This document shows, piece by piece, positions 17,564-28,857 of a stretch of DNA of 64,000 nt (positions are counted from its first letter, which is position 1; the number at the start of each line of letters is the position of its first letter). The position numbers and the translations under genes were made by a program. The stretch lies in assembly GCF_003254055.1 (NCBI RefSeq), contig NZ_QKZT01000005.1, forward strand, positions 206,829 to 270,828, given 5' to 3'. Below the pieces are notes generated by a model. The model was not told where the DNA came from. It searched no databases and saw nothing but the letters and a program-made list of their open reading frames with translations. Source of the stretch: Algoriphagus chordae. Lineage in GTDB: Bacteria > Bacteroidota > Bacteroidia > Cytophagales > Cyclobacteriaceae.

Positions 17564-20500
17564 ATGAAGCCAAAATTTTACACCTATCTAAGTGTACTAT
17601 TCTTGCTGCTGATATCCATTTCGAATGGCTATGCCCAAGATGTACAAGTGAAAGGTACTATTTACGATGAGACTGGGCAGCCCTTACCAGGTGCAACCGT
17701 ACTCGTAAAAGGAACTACAACTGGAACCACTTCTGACTTAGATGGCAAGTACGCCATTACAAGTCCAGCGGGTGGTACTCTTACTTTCTCTTTTATTGGT
17801 TACAATCCATTAGAGAAGGTAGTCGGTAACCAAAGCGTAATTGATGTCAATTTAACTCCAGACATTGATGATCTTGAAGAAGTCGTCGTAGTCGGATACG
17901 GTACAGCCAAAAAGAGTCAGTTGACCGGTGCAATTTCTTCGGTAGGATCAAAGGAAATTCAAGAATTACCGATCAAAGATGCAAGACAAGCACTTCAAGG
18001 ACGAGCTGCTGGTGTCGATGTAACACAAGCAGGATCTAAACCAGGAGCCTCTCCTCAGGTAAGAATCAGGGGTAGAAGATCATTTAACGCATCGAACGAA
18101 CCTCTTTATGTAGTGGATGGTATTCCACTTGCTGGAGGAATCGATGATATCAACCCTCAGGATATCACTTCCATGGAAGTATTGAAAGATGCTTCCGCAA
18201 CAGCTATTTATGGTTCTAGAGGATCTAATGGAGTAGTATTGATCACTACCAAAAGAGGAACTGTAGGCAAAACTGTAGTCTCCCTTGATGCTTATTATGG
18301 TATCAATAAATCTCTAGGTAGAATTGACGTGCTCAATGGTCCTGAGTTTGCAGAATACAAAAGGGAGTCCCGACGTACTTCAGGAGAATACCCTGCAGGA
18401 CCTGCAACACCAGAAGCTGATGAGGCGCTTTTTGAGCCAATCGAGCTAGATGGTATTGCACAAGGTAGAACATCGGATTATGTTGATGGACTTACTCGAA
18501 ATGGATCTATTCAGAGTTACCAGCTTGGTGTAAGTGGAGGTAGCGACAAGACCACCTTCTTCGTATCCGGTAACTACTTCAAAGATGAGGGGGTTATAAT
18601 CAATCAGGATTATACTCGCTATACATTTAGAGCAAATATTGACCATCAGATTAGCAAAAACATCAAATTTGGTGTTTCCACATTAGTATCCTATAGTGAG
18701 AGAAATGGAGAGAACTTCAATCCTCTTGGTGGGGCTTTAGCAGAAAACCCACTTGGTAAGCCTTATGACGATGAAGGAAACTTGATCTTCCTCCCTACTT
18801 CTGATGGTTTGAGAACTAATCCATATGCAGAAATAGTAGATGGCGCACAAGAGGATTTGACGAAGAACTACAGAATTTTTAACAGTATTTTTGCACAGTG
18901 GGACATCCTTCCTAGTCTTAGCTATAGAATGGTATTTGGACCCGATATCACCATTAGTAGAGCTGGTAGATTTACAGGATCACAGACTAATTCAAGACGT
19001 GGTGGTGCACCAACTGGTAGCGTAGATGATAGGTTCACATTCAACTACACCTTAGAGAATATCTTGACTTTCAACAAGACCTTCAATGAGGATCACAATC
19101 TGAACGTCACAGCTCTTCAATCTATCCAAAAGGATAAATTTGAACAAAGCACCATTTCTGTACTTGGGATTCCTGCTGAAAGTCAGTTATATCATAGACT
19201 TGGTGATGCTTCGCAAATCACGGGAGCGAATACAAACTTGGTAGAATGGTCTCTGATGTCATTCATGGGGAGAATCAACTATGACTTCAAAAACAAATAC
19301 CTGATTACCGGTACATTAAGAGCAGATGGTAGTTCTCGATTTGGAGAAAACAACCGTTTTGCTTATTTCCCTTCTGTTGCAGTGGGTTGGAATATTCACT
19401 CAGAAGGATTTATGCAAAACTCTTCTATAGATCAACTGAAGTTAAGAGCATCCTACGGTTCCATAGGTAATCAAGCAATTAGTCCTTACCAGACACAGGC
19501 CTTATTGGGTAGAACTAGTTATGCTTATGATAATACTGCTGCTTTTGGTTATGGACCAGGTACAATTGGTAACCCGGATTTAAGATGGGAAACATCAACT
19601 ACCCTTAACTTAGGTTTGGATTTTGCCATATGGAAAAGTAGAATTTTTGGTTCTTTAGAGTACTACATCACTAATACTAGTGATCTATTGGCCCCTCAGC
19701 CACTTCCAAACTCAATTGGATTTGGTGGATTCACCACTAATATCGGTGAAACTCAAAACAGAGGTATAGAACTTACTCTTTCTACATTGAACATTGAGAA
19801 AGGAAGCTTCATATGGTCTTCTGATATTGTTTTCACCAAAAACACAGAGGAAATCATCTCTCTACCAAATGGTGATGATATCTCTGCCGGTAGATTCATT
19901 GGGCAGCCTTTGACTATTTTCTATGATTATAAGAAAATAGGGATCTGGCAACTGGATGAGTTAGATGAAGCGACTTCTTACGGAGGTGTTCCTGGAGAAA
20001 TCAAAGTTGAAGACTACAATGGAGATGGTGTAATAAACTCAGATGATAGACAATTCTTAGGTTCTGCAGTACCTGATTTTGCTTTAGGATTCACAAATAG
20101 ATTTAACTACAAAGGCTTCGATTTGTCATTCTTCATTTATGGTAGGTTCGGATACATGATTGAATCTCAGTTTCACACAGGTAACAACTCTCTAGCAGGT
20201 AGATACAATAACTTGGATATTGATTATTGGACTCCTGACAATCCTACTAATGCCTATCCAAGACCAAACGTAAATCAGGAGAGCGCGAAATATGCAAGTT
20301 CTATGGAGTACTTTGATGGTACCTTTATTAAGATAAGAAACATCAATTTCGGATACAATTTTACACCTGAGGCTGCAAAGAAAATTGGCATGACTCATTT
20401 GAGAATTTACACAAGTATCCAGCAGCCATTTATTTTTGCCAATTACCGATCTGAGCACAAGGGGATTGACCCTGAGGTGTATTTAGATGGTGAGCAAGGT

Positions 20501-20578
20501 GTAGGTGGTGGTGCAGTTAATGCAAATGTATCCCCTGCTGTTACTTCTTTCACTTTTGGTATTAACGCTAAATTCTAA
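17564..20578 (+). CDS. SusC/RagA-type TonB-linked outer membrane protein
   Basis: The 1004-aa protein has a signal peptide ending near NGYAQ (25), a carboxypeptidase-like beta domain (about 28-105), and the region DLEEVVVVGYG that contacts TonB. A plug domain follows (RGRRSFNASNEPLYVVDG, then DASATAIYGSRGSNGV), then a large beta barrel ending in a final aromatic strand (TSFTFGINAKF). Such proteins import oligosaccharides with a SusD lid. Its partner starts 6 bp downstream. Operator site 2 upstream suggests control by the nearby LacI regulator. Confidence 0.96.
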   Translation: MKPKFYTYLSVLFLLLISISNGYAQDVQVKGTIYDETGQPLPGATVLVKGTTTGTTSDLDGKYAITSPAGGTLTFSFIGYNPLEKVVGNQSVIDVNLTPDIDDLEEVVVVGYGTAKKSQLTGAISSVGSKEIQELPIKDARQALQGRAAGVDVTQAGSKPGASPQVRIRGRRSFNASNEPLYVVDGIPLAGGIDDINPQDITSMEVLKDASATAIYGSRGSNGVVLITTKRGTVGKTVVSLDAYYGINKSLGRIDVLNGPEFAEYKRESRRTSGEYPAGPATPEADEALFEPIELDGIAQGRTSDYVDGLTRNGSIQSYQLGVSGGSDKTTFFVSGNYFKDEGVIINQDYTRYTFRANIDHQISKNIKFGVSTLVSYSERNGENFNPLGGALAENPLGKPYDDEGNLIFLPTSDGLRTNPYAEIVDGAQEDLTKNYRIFNSIFAQWDILPSLSYRMVFGPDITISRAGRFTGSQTNSRRGGAPTGSVDDRFTFNYTLENILTFNKTFNEDHNLNVTALQSIQKDKFEQSTISVLGIPAESQLYHRLGDASQITGANTNLVEWSLMSFMGRINYDFKNKYLITGTLRADGSSRFGENNRFAYFPSVAVGWNIHSEGFMQNSSIDQLKLRASYGSIGNQAISPYQTQALLGRTSYAYDNTAAFGYGPGTIGNPDLRWETSTTLNLGLDFAIWKSRIFGSLEYYITNTSDLLAPQPLPNSIGFGGFTTNIGETQNRGIELTLSTLNIEKGSFIWSSDIVFTKNTEEIISLPNGDDISAGRFIGQPLTIFYDYKKIGIWQLDELDEATSYGGVPGEIKVEDYNGDGVINSDDRQFLGSAVPDFALGFTNRFNYKGFDLSFFIYGRFGYMIESQFHTGNNSLAGRYNNLDIDYWTPDNPTNAYPRPNVNQESAKYASSMEYFDGTFIKIRNINFGYNFTPEAAKKIGMTHLRIYTSIQQPFIFANYRSEHKGIDPEVYLDGEQGVGGGAVNANVSPAVTSFTFGINAKF

Positions 20579-20584
20579 TCAACA

Positions 20585-22258
20585 ATGAAAAAATTAGCTA
20601 TAAATATAAAATACTGGGCTAAATCAACAGCCCTAATACTTGGACTTTCGGCAGCAGTTTCCTGTGACGGTTTTCTCGAAGAAGATGTCACTGCGCGAAT
20701 TGGTAATGATTACCTGAACACTCCTAAAGGCATGAACGATGGAATTAATGCGGCATATAGTTCTATGCGCTTATGGTATGGGACTGAGCGAGGTAATAAC
20801 TTCACAATCTTTGGAACCGACCTCTTCACCAATGGTGCTGATGGTTCCTGGAAGTTTATGAATACCTATACCAATCAGTTTGATTCCCAGAATGGTCATG
20901 CTCGTGAAGTATGGGATGGTTTTTATGCTGGAATAAACACCTGTAATGCAGTGATCGATAGATCTGTGAACCTCACTGGTATATCTCAGGAATTGATTGA
21001 TCAGCGAGTTTCTGAAGCTAAATTCATCAGAGCGCATCATTATTTTATTTTGGTGCAGTTATTTGGAGGTGTCGATCTTCAGCTTTCAGAAACGTCCGTG
21101 CCTACTAAAGAAGTAACTCGATCATCTGTAGAAGCAGTTTATTCCGCTATCATTTCTGATTTAGAATCAGCTATTCCAAATTTGGAAGCTAGTGCACAAT
21201 CAGCTGACTACGGAAGAGCTACCCGGGCTGCTGCAGAGCATTTACTCGGAAGAGTCTATATTACCAAAGCTACTTCGGAAGCTGGTGAAGCAGCAGATTA
21301 TTCTAAAGCTGAGCCTTTACTTCAAAGTGTCATAGACAATTACGGATTAGCGCTGCTTCCTGATTTTGGCAACGTGTATGCTTTTGGAAACGAAATCAAC
21401 ACTGAAGTCATCTGGTCAACTCAATACACTTATGATCCTTTGACCAATGGTGGAGGTAACAACTCACATGTTTTCTTCCTAATGGAATATGATGTACAAC
21501 CGGGAATGCAGAGAGATACGGAGAATGGTAGACCGTTTAAGCGATATAAATCAACGGATTACACATTGAACACTATCTTTGCTGATAGGGAAAATGACTC
21601 AAGGTATAAAAAAACCTATGTGGATCATTTCTTATCCAATCGACCTGGTACTTATAATACTACTTTCGATAACTCCAAAGCTACTGTCACCTTTGAGCAA
21701 GGAGATACTACTATGTGGCTGCCAGGATACAATATGTCAGCTGCCGAAAGAGCTAAATACCCATATCAGGTAATGACTCCTGAACTTTACACTGAACGTC
21801 TATTTCCTTCTGTGAAAAAGCAATTGGATCCGGGACGTGCAGATCGTACGCAGTTTGAAGGTGGACGTGATTATATCGCCATGCGCTTAGCAGATACTTA
21901 TTTGCTTCTTGCTGAGGCTCAATTTAGACAAGGAAAAATGGATCTGGCTACGGAGAACATCAATACTGTAAGAAGAAGAGCTGCCTTCCCAGGTAAGGAA
22001 TCTGAAATGGAAATCTCTGCTTCTGAGCTAACTTTTGAGTTTATCACAGAAGAAAGAGCTAGAGAACTTATCGGTGAGCAAACTAGATGGTTAGATCTAA
22101 AAAGATGGGGAATCTTGGTAGAGCGAGTGAAGGCATATAATCCTTCTCAAGCCGCTACAAATATTCAAGATTTTCACACATTGAGACCAATTCCGCAAAA
22201 TCAAATTGACAGAGCGGAAGGAAATGCAAGTGCTTTCCCTCAAAACCCAGGATATTAA
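20585..22258 (+). CDS. SusD/RagB-type glycan-binding lipoprotein
   Basis: A lipobox ends at C27 (AAVSC), giving an outer-membrane lipoprotein of 557 aa. The SusD-like N-terminal helices (YLNTPKGMNDGINAAYSSM) and the C-terminal RagB/SusD region (ADTYLLLAEAQFRQGK, INTVRRRAAFPG, ERARELIGEQTRWLDLKRWG) are clear. It should form the surface lid of the SusC protein encoded just upstream. Ligand cannot be read from sequence. A strong terminator follows. Confidence 0.95.
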   Translation: MKKLAINIKYWAKSTALILGLSAAVSCDGFLEEDVTARIGNDYLNTPKGMNDGINAAYSSMRLWYGTERGNNFTIFGTDLFTNGADGSWKFMNTYTNQFDSQNGHAREVWDGFYAGINTCNAVIDRSVNLTGISQELIDQRVSEAKFIRAHHYFILVQLFGGVDLQLSETSVPTKEVTRSSVEAVYSAIISDLESAIPNLEASAQSADYGRATRAAAEHLLGRVYITKATSEAGEAADYSKAEPLLQSVIDNYGLALLPDFGNVYAFGNEINTEVIWSTQYTYDPLTNGGGNNSHVFFLMEYDVQPGMQRDTENGRPFKRYKSTDYTLNTIFADRENDSRYKKTYVDHFLSNRPGTYNTTFDNSKATVTFEQGDTTMWLPGYNMSAAERAKYPYQVMTPELYTERLFPSVKKQLDPGRADRTQFEGGRDYIAMRLADTYLLLAEAQFRQGKMDLATENINTVRRRAAFPGKESEMEISASELTFEFITEERARELIGEQTRWLDLKRWGILVERVKAYNPSQAATNIQDFHTLRPIPQNQIDRAEGNASAFPQNPGY

Positions 22259-22290
22259 GTTTATCCCTGAAATACAAAATTAAATATTTA

Positions 22291-22329
22291 AAGAGCTGCT
22301 TCAGATTTGAAGCAGCTCTTTTTTATTTT
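22291..22329 (+). terminator. Terminator of SusCD operon 1
   Basis: A perfect 12-bp stem AAGAGCTGCTTC/GAAGCAGCTCTT with a 6-nt loop is followed by TTTTATTTT. The rest of the 353-bp gap holds operator site 3 and an A+T-rich leader. Confidence 0.95.
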
Positions 22330-22473
22330 GTACGCATGCCTACTATATAATATTTTCATAGCATCAATTATATGTTTATTTCAGCATTAAACACAGTTTT
22401 TGCTGACATAAACACATAAAATCTCATTTCAAACAAAAAAGTCCGAAAATCAATAAACTACCTGTAGAGATCA

Positions 22474-22487
22474 CGAAAACGATTGCG
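22474..22487. promoter_or_regulatory. LacI-family operator, site 3
   Basis: CGAAAACGATTGCG matches site 1 at 13 of 14 positions. It lies 124 bp before the second susC start. Confidence 0.7.
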
Positions 22488-22611
22488 CCGATAAATGGAG
22501 GGGGCATTAGGGCGTACGAACTATTTTATTTTAATTGGACTGTTAATTATTCTTAATTCAGGTTAATTAACAGCTAAGCAAACTTATTCATTAACAATTA
22601 ACCCCCTACTT

Positions 22612-25600
22612 ATGCGGTACAAATTTTACCAAAACCTCTGGTTGATTGTATTTTCCTTGTGTATAAGCGTCACCATGGCGCAGGCACAAGAAGTACAAAT
22701 CACTGGAACTGTTTTAGATGAAACAGACATGGCTCTGCCTGGAGTCACGGTTCTATTAAAAGGCACAACAACAGGTACAACTACTGATCTCGATGGAAAA
22801 TACAGCATTAATGCTACACGTGATGGCGTGTTAGTATTTTCATTTATTGGGTATGATCCAATCGAAATGGCTATTGGAAATCAGTCAGTAATAGATTTGA
22901 GAATGAACCCTAACACTTCCGATTTGGAAGAGGTGGTGGTGATTGGCTATGGTTCTGCCAAGAAACGAGATGTGACTGGTGCAGTATCATCTGTCAACCC
23001 AAGCAAGCTCGAAAATGAAAACCCAAATTCGGTACAGGATATCCTAAGAGGAAATGCAGCTGGACTGAATGTAGGTCTAAGTACTTCTGCCAAAGGTGGT
23101 GGATCACTTCAAATTAGAGGGCAGACTTCCTTAAATGCGGGAAATTCTCCTCTATTGGTTTTGGACGGGGCTATCTACTATGGTGAATTAGCTGATATCA
23201 ATCCTAATGATATTGAAAACTTAGAAGTCCTTAAGGATGCAAGTGCTGCGGCAGTTTTTGGAGCAAAGGCTGCTAATGGTGTAATCTTGATCACTACCAA
23301 AAAAGGTACAATTGGAAAGCCAACTATCAAATTCAATGCAAATGCTGGCCTTGCCACCACTGCTACTTTCCCTGATGTATATGGACCTGACGAGTTTATA
23401 AGCTGGAGAGAAGACGTTTTCAAAAGTATCAATGCTGGTGGATACCAGCCTTATGAATTCTCTGACCCAAGCACTCTACCAAGTGATATTTCATTGGAAG
23501 ATTGGATGGCATACGATGGATCTTCCGGTGACCCTACTACAGTTTGGCTACAAAGGTTAAACATGCAGCCTGTAGAAATTGAAAATTACAAAGCTGGAAA
23601 TTCTGTTGACTGGAGAGATAAAATTTTCCAGACTGGTTTCCGACAAGATTATACTGTAAGTCTTTCTGGTAGAACTGAAAACATCAATTATTACTGGTCT
23701 GTCGGATATATGAATAATGAAGGCATCATAATCGGTGATGAATATGAAACAATTCGTACCAGAGTCAATCTTGAAGGCAAAGTTAATAAGTGGCTGTCAG
23801 TAGGAATGAACGTTCAATTTGCAACACAAGATGAGAGTAACGTGCCAGTTAGCTGGGGACTTTACAGAACTCTATCTCCATGGGGATCAGAATACAATGA
23901 GGATGGCACTTACAGGTGGAGACCAAATGATGAGCAAAGTGGAGGAACACATCCATTTTATGACAGAACCTATATCGATAGAGTTGACAGAGATGTCAAT
24001 ATCAACTCTACCTTCTTTGCAGCAGTTAAGCTTCCATTTGGTTTCAATTTCAGAACCAACTTCACGCCTAGATTTGAGTATTACGAATACTTCAACCATC
24101 AATCTGCAGAGCACGAAGTATGGGGAGCATCTGGAGGAATTGCTTCTAGAAGACAGCGGAAAGAATACTACTGGCAAATTGATAATATCCTGACTTGGCA
24201 GAAGACTTTTGCTGAGAAGCATGACTTCAATGCTACTTTCTTGGTAAATGCTGAGAAATTCCAGTCATGGGATAATACGATGACCAACAATGGTTTTGAA
24301 CCTCATGATCGTCTTGGCTATCATAACATTGGTGGTGGTATCAACCCACTTATTTCCAGTAACGACGAATATAGTACAGGTGATGCTCTGATGGGGCGTT
24401 TAATCTACTCTTATGATGGAAAATACTCTACTACCCTATCAGTTAGACGGGATGGTTATTCTGCCTTTGGTCAGAGTAATCCTAGAGCACTTTTCTATTC
24501 AGCTGCAGTTGGATGGGTTTTCTCAGATGAAAATTTCATCAATATTGATTGGCTAGACTTCGGTAAAATGAGATTTTCATGGGGAAGTAACGGTAACAGA
24601 GATATCGGTAGGTATGTAGCACTTTCTGATTTGAATACAGGTAAGTATTTCTACGAAAGACCAAGTGGGGAACTTTACCTTGTAAATCAGCTCTATGTAA
24701 ATAGAATGCAAAATGATAATCTGCAATGGGAAAGAACAGAATCCTTCAACTTAGGTATTGACTTCTCTATACTCAAAACAAGATTGACTGGTACACTTGA
24801 GATGTACAAAATGTCCACTAGAGATTTGCTTGTACAGAGAAGCTTACCGGATTTCCTAGGTTTCAACTATGTTTGGGATAACCTAGGACAGGTAGATAAC
24901 AAGGGTTTCGAACTAACCTTGAATTCAACAAATTTTGAAAGAAGTAACTTCGTTTGGAGAACGACTGCCAATTTCCAATTGAACAGAAATGAAATTGTAA
25001 GCCTGTATGGTGATTTGGACGAAAATGGTGTGGAACTAGATGACCCAAGCAACGGCTGGTTCATTGGTCATGCTATCGACCAGATTTGGAATTATAAAAC
25101 CTTAGGAATTTATCAATCTGATGAAGCTGATTTAGCCGATAGTTATGGCGTGAAACCAGGTGATTTCAAAGTTGAAGATGTTGATGGAGATGGTAAATAC
25201 ACCAATGCTGACAGACAATTCCAAGGATATACAGAACCTAGATTCCGTTGGAGCTTGAGAAATGAGTTTACGATGTTCAAAAACATAGACTTCTCTTTCA
25301 TGCTTTATTCCTACTGGGGACATGATGGCTCTTTCAACCAAATGAAAAACAGAGATGGATTCTTGGATAGAACTAGCTCTTATGTGACTCCATATTGGAC
25401 CGAAGATAATCCAAACAATGAATGGGCGAGACTAAACTCAAGTGAAGGTAGTGCCGGTGGTTATAGCATTTACCGCAAAAAGTCCTTTATCCGTCTAGAA
25501 AATATTTCTATGGGTTATAATTTCCCTAAGCAATTGATAGAAAAGGCTAAGATCACAAATCTTCGTGTGTACGGAAGTATTAGAAATGTAGGATACTATG

Positions 25601-25683
25601 CGCCACAGTGGGACTTCTGGGATCCAGAAAACTCAGGACCTATCCCAAGATATTTCTCGCTTGGAATTGATGTTACATTGTAA
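22612..25683 (+). CDS. SusC/RagA-type TonB-linked outer membrane protein (second copy)
   Basis: The 1023-aa protein has a signal peptide ending near MAQAQ (26), a carboxypeptidase-like domain, the DLEEVVVIGYG motif, a plug with RGQTSLNAGNSPLLVLDG and DASAAAVFGAKAANGV, and a C-terminal barrel. The first 110 residues closely resemble the first SusC (for example LKGTTTGTTTDLDGKYSI), while the barrels differ, so the two probably import different glycans. Its partner SusD follows after 18 bp. Operator site 3 lies upstream. Confidence 0.95.
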   Translation: MRYKFYQNLWLIVFSLCISVTMAQAQEVQITGTVLDETDMALPGVTVLLKGTTTGTTTDLDGKYSINATRDGVLVFSFIGYDPIEMAIGNQSVIDLRMNPNTSDLEEVVVIGYGSAKKRDVTGAVSSVNPSKLENENPNSVQDILRGNAAGLNVGLSTSAKGGGSLQIRGQTSLNAGNSPLLVLDGAIYYGELADINPNDIENLEVLKDASAAAVFGAKAANGVILITTKKGTIGKPTIKFNANAGLATTATFPDVYGPDEFISWREDVFKSINAGGYQPYEFSDPSTLPSDISLEDWMAYDGSSGDPTTVWLQRLNMQPVEIENYKAGNSVDWRDKIFQTGFRQDYTVSLSGRTENINYYWSVGYMNNEGIIIGDEYETIRTRVNLEGKVNKWLSVGMNVQFATQDESNVPVSWGLYRTLSPWGSEYNEDGTYRWRPNDEQSGGTHPFYDRTYIDRVDRDVNINSTFFAAVKLPFGFNFRTNFTPRFEYYEYFNHQSAEHEVWGASGGIASRRQRKEYYWQIDNILTWQKTFAEKHDFNATFLVNAEKFQSWDNTMTNNGFEPHDRLGYHNIGGGINPLISSNDEYSTGDALMGRLIYSYDGKYSTTLSVRRDGYSAFGQSNPRALFYSAAVGWVFSDENFINIDWLDFGKMRFSWGSNGNRDIGRYVALSDLNTGKYFYERPSGELYLVNQLYVNRMQNDNLQWERTESFNLGIDFSILKTRLTGTLEMYKMSTRDLLVQRSLPDFLGFNYVWDNLGQVDNKGFELTLNSTNFERSNFVWRTTANFQLNRNEIVSLYGDLDENGVELDDPSNGWFIGHAIDQIWNYKTLGIYQSDEADLADSYGVKPGDFKVEDVDGDGKYTNADRQFQGYTEPRFRWSLRNEFTMFKNIDFSFMLYSYWGHDGSFNQMKNRDGFLDRTSSYVTPYWTEDNPNNEWARLNSSEGSAGGYSIYRKKSFIRLENISMGYNFPKQLIEKAKITNLRVYGSIRNVGYYAPQWDFWDPENSGPIPRYFSLGIDVTL

Positions 25684-25701
25684 GCCTAAAAAAACATTAA
25701 A

Positions 25702-27540
25702 ATGAATATAAGAAGTAAAACAAACTCAATAAAAATCCTTTTGACAGGATTGATTATAGCAGTTACTTCAGGTTGTAATGAAGATTGGTTGGAGCCAAAG
25801 CCCCTATCTTTCTACTCTCCTGAGAACACCTATAATGAAGCAAGTGGTTTATGGGCAGCCCTGGTTGCCTGTGAAAGAAACATGCGCCATGAATATACTG
25901 GTGATGGCTCCCCTATCCTTACGGAACATATTTTCTCTGAAGTAGCAATTGAAGGTACTACGGATAAATCTGGACCTGCACAGGATATGAATCTGCTCAT
26001 TACTCCAGATGCCAACCTTAACTCTGTAAATACTAACCGAATCGGATGGTACTGGTATGAGGGTTATAAGGGTGTGAAGTATGCCAATACGGTAGTATCT
26101 AGAATAGATGAACCACAGAATTATGAATCTGAAGCAGAAAGAAACCATCTATTAGCTACAGCATATTTCCACAGATCGCTACGTTACTATAGATTAACTC
26201 AGCAATTTGGAGATATCCCTTTGATTTTAGAGGAAATTACCGAACCTAAGCTTGACTTCTACTCTACTGAGCGAACAGTAATCCTCAAAAAGATGAAGGA
26301 AGATCTTGAGTGGGGAGAGGAATGGATTCCAGAAGTAATGGATAGAGGGAGAGTTCCTAAGGGTGCTCTTCAACACCTGTTGATCAAAATCAACCTAGCA
26401 CTAGGAGAATTTCAAGATGCAATTGATGTAGCAAATAGACTAATCGATGGTGGTCAGTACGCTTTAATGACTGGGAGATTTGGAGTAGATGCAGCGGATG
26501 AGACGAAGAACGTAGTATGGGATCTGCATAGACCCGAGAACAAATCTACCGTAACCAATACTGAATCTATTCTTCTTGTAATGGATAGAATCGATACTGA
26601 CGGAAGTTCTGGAGGTATTATCACGATGAGAAATGCTGTTCCTTTCTGGGGATCTAACATCAACACTCCTGCCGGAAATAAGGGAACTTCAGATGTAGCA
26701 AATCGACCTATACCTCAAGTAGAGCAAATCGGGAGAGGTATTGGTAGATTAAGAGGAACCTGGTATCATCAAAGTATGATTTGGGATGACGAAAACGACT
26801 TAAGACATGCGCCGGGTAACTGGATGAATATGACAGATCTTGTATACAACAATCCTGGCATTGAAGGAGAAGATGAATACTACGGTAAAAATCTTGAATT
26901 CAGAAATGAGGATGATGTGGTATTAGTAGTGGATACTATCAGAAGCTGGTTCTCTTGGCCTCATTACAAGTTGTTTGTTCCAGATCCTAAAAGAACACAA
27001 CCTCAAGGTGGAAATACAGACTGGTATATTTTCAGATTAGCGGAATCTTACCTATTAAGAGCTGAAGCAAAAGTCTGGATGGGTGATCTAGCTGGGGCTG
27101 CCGCAGATATTAATGCGGTAAGAACTAGAGCAGGAGCTGCTCCTTATGATGCTGGCGATATCAATATCGGTACGGTATTGGACGAAAGAGCTAGAGAACT
27201 ATACTATGAAGAGCCTAGAAAAACTGAGTTGACAAGAATGGCAAGAATATTTGCGATGACTGGCAAAACGGCTTACAATGGCAAGTCCTATAGTGAGGCA
27301 GACTTCTCTCAAAACAATTTCTTTTATGATAGAATTATGGAAGTAACAGATTACTACAACAAGGGTGTATTTACCAGACACGGTGATACCTATACCTTGA
27401 GTCCTTACCACGTGCTGTGGCCAATTCCACAAAACGCAATTAATTCAAACACCAAAGGTCACCTTAATCAAAATGAAGGTTACTACGGTTCTGAAAACAA
27501 CATCCCACCTCTTACTGATATCGAACAAGAAGAAGGATAA
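25702..27540 (+). CDS. SusD/RagB-type glycan-binding lipoprotein (second copy)
   Basis: A lipobox ends at C25 (AVTSGC), followed by [19 protein letters not shown], a typical SusD start. The C-terminal SusD domain has [27 protein letters not shown] and [21 protein letters not shown]. At 612 aa it is longer than the first SusD (557 aa) and clearly diverged from it. It forms a pair with the SusC protein encoded immediately upstream. The last residues are acidic and unusual but short. Confidence 0.94.
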   Translation: MNIRSKTNSIKILLTGLIIAVTSGCNEDWLEPKPLSFYSPENTYNEASGLWAALVACERNMRHEYTGDGSPILTEHIFSEVAIEGTTDKSGPAQDMNLLITPDANLNSVNTNRIGWYWYEGYKGVKYANTVVSRIDEPQNYESEAERNHLLATAYFHRSLRYYRLTQQFGDIPLILEEITEPKLDFYSTERTVILKKMKEDLEWGEEWIPEVMDRGRVPKGALQHLLIKINLALGEFQDAIDVANRLIDGGQYALMTGRFGVDAADETKNVVWDLHRPENKSTVTNTESILLVMDRIDTDGSSGGIITMRNAVPFWGSNINTPAGNKGTSDVANRPIPQVEQIGRGIGRLRGTWYHQSMIWDDENDLRHAPGNWMNMTDLVYNNPGIEGEDEYYGKNLEFRNEDDVVLVVDTIRSWFSWPHYKLFVPDPKRTQPQGGNTDWYIFRLAESYLLRAEAKVWMGDLAGAAADINAVRTRAGAAPYDAGDINIGTVLDERARELYYEEPRKTELTRMARIFAMTGKTAYNGKSYSEADFSQNNFFYDRIMEVTDYYNKGVFTRHGDTYTLSPYHVLWPIPQNAINSNTKGHLNQNEGYYGSENNIPPLTDIEQEEG

Positions 27541-27611
27541 TTATGTTTTCAATTCCTTTATCTAGCTAGTGCGTTATATTCACTACTCTACCTAAAGGAA
27601 ATACAAGTATT

Positions 27612-27648
27612 GGAGGCCAGTTTAATCAACTGGCCTCCTTTTTTTTTA
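27612..27648 (+). terminator. Terminator of SusCD operon 2
   Basis: A perfect 11-bp stem GGAGGCCAGTT/AACTGGCCTCC with a 5-nt loop is followed by a run of nine T. Confidence 0.96.
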
Positions 27649-27704
27649 GATGACTTTAAGAATTATCAGATTTCATTAACGCTCTGAAGGTAAAGTCTCT
27701 CGGG

Positions 27705-27738
27705 TAAAAAAAATGCTACTACGAGATCGCAGTAGCAT
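27705..27738 (-). terminator. Terminator of the lacI-type gene
   Basis: The stem ATGCTACT/AGTAGCAT (27713-27720 and 27731-27738) is followed on the minus strand by about eight T, 22 bp past the regulator stop. Confidence 0.9.
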
Positions 27739-27760
27739 TATGCAAGGGTTTTAGTTAGTA

Positions 27761-28783
27761 TTATTCTACCAAAGTTGATTCTCGGATGGTAAGCTTTGAA
27801 GGGATGGTAATCACCTGGTCAATTAGCTCATATTGTTTTGGTTTAGTCAATTTCTTGATCAGTAAATTGGCACATTCATTCCCTATAGACATGGCTGGCT
27901 GAGTGATCGTAGTAAGCGATGGATTCAGTATTCCTGCTATTGAGGTATTGGAAAAACTTATCAACTTAAGATCTGAGGGTATCCTCAATTTAGTCCTCTT
28001 AACAGCAAGATAGGTGGCAAATGCCAATTTCTCCACAGAAGCTAAAATACCATCTGGTCTGTTGGAAGAAAGCAGCAATTCCTCTATTAATTCAACATTA
28101 CGCTCTTCTTCGTGACTACAATATAGAGTCATAGACGGATCCAATTCCCACCCCTCACTTTTGATAGCATCATTATATCCGCGTTGTCTTTCTTTGCTTA
28201 TCGACAAATCTTTACCCAGCGTAAGCAGTGTAATGTTTTTACAGCCTTGTTGGATTAGATGTTTTGTTGCCTCAAAAGCAGATTCATAGTCATTAGTAAT
28301 AAATTTAGTGGTAGGGATTTCAGACCTGATTCTATCAAAAAATATCACAGGAAGACCACGATCATGCAATTTCTGCAAATGTGAAACATCACTAGTTTGA
28401 CTAGTAACCGACATTGCAATGGCATCTGCCCTACCATTGAGAAGCAAATTCACAATTTTTTGCTCACGCTCTAAATCCTCATGCGTGTTGTAAATCAGAA
28501 GATGGTAACCTTGTTCTTGTGCGATCTCTTCTATTCCATCTACGACTTGAGCAAAAAAGCTATTTATCCGCTCAGGAATAATTACGGCAATGGTTTTACT
28601 TTTATTCTCTCTCAAACTCCTCGCAAAAGGGTTTGCGTGATAGTTTAGCTTTTCAGCCATACTTATCACTTTTTTCTTAGTTGCTTCACTTATTTCATAG
28701 CTGTCATTCAATGCTCTAGAAACAGTGGATGGCGCAAGTTTTAATTCTGCGGCCAATTCTTTTAGACTAATACCTCCGGCCAT
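27761..28783 (-). CDS. LacI-family transcriptional regulator of the hexuronate/SusCD regulon
   Basis: The 340-aa protein starts MAGGISLKELAAELK with a LacI helix-turn-helix (APSTVSRALN) and hinge (FARSLRENKSKTIAVIIP), then a periplasmic-binding-protein-like effector domain (about 60-340; DGIEEIAQEQGYHLLIYNTHED, ILASVEKLA). I use the ATG at 28783; the frame is open to a TTG at 28819 that would add 12 unconserved residues. It is divergent from uxaC, and a palindromic operator at 28858-28871 lies between them. Control of uxaC and itself is likely; three similar operators upstream of the DUF1080 gene and both susC genes suggest a wider regulon. The effector is probably a uronate intermediate (inference). 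Confidence 0.92.
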   Translation of the reverse strand: MAGGISLKELAAELKLAPSTVSRALNDSYEISEATKKKVISMAEKLNYHANPFARSLRENKSKTIAVIIPERINSFFAQVVDGIEEIAQEQGYHLLIYNTHEDLEREQKIVNLLLNGRADAIAMSVTSQTSDVSHLQKLHDRGLPVIFFDRIRSEIPTTKFITNDYESAFEATKHLIQQGCKNITLLTLGKDLSISKERQRGYNDAIKSEGWELDPSMTLYCSHEEERNVELIEELLLSSNRPDGILASVEKLAFATYLAVKRTKLRIPSDLKLISFSNTSIAGILNPSLTTITQPAMSIGNECANLLIKKLTKPKQYELIDQVITIPSKLTIRESTLVE

Positions 28784-28857
28784 GGTGATTGGGTTATTGT
28801 TAAGATGTTGAAAGTACAAATATTGCTTGAATAAGGGCTATACCAAATGCAATATTT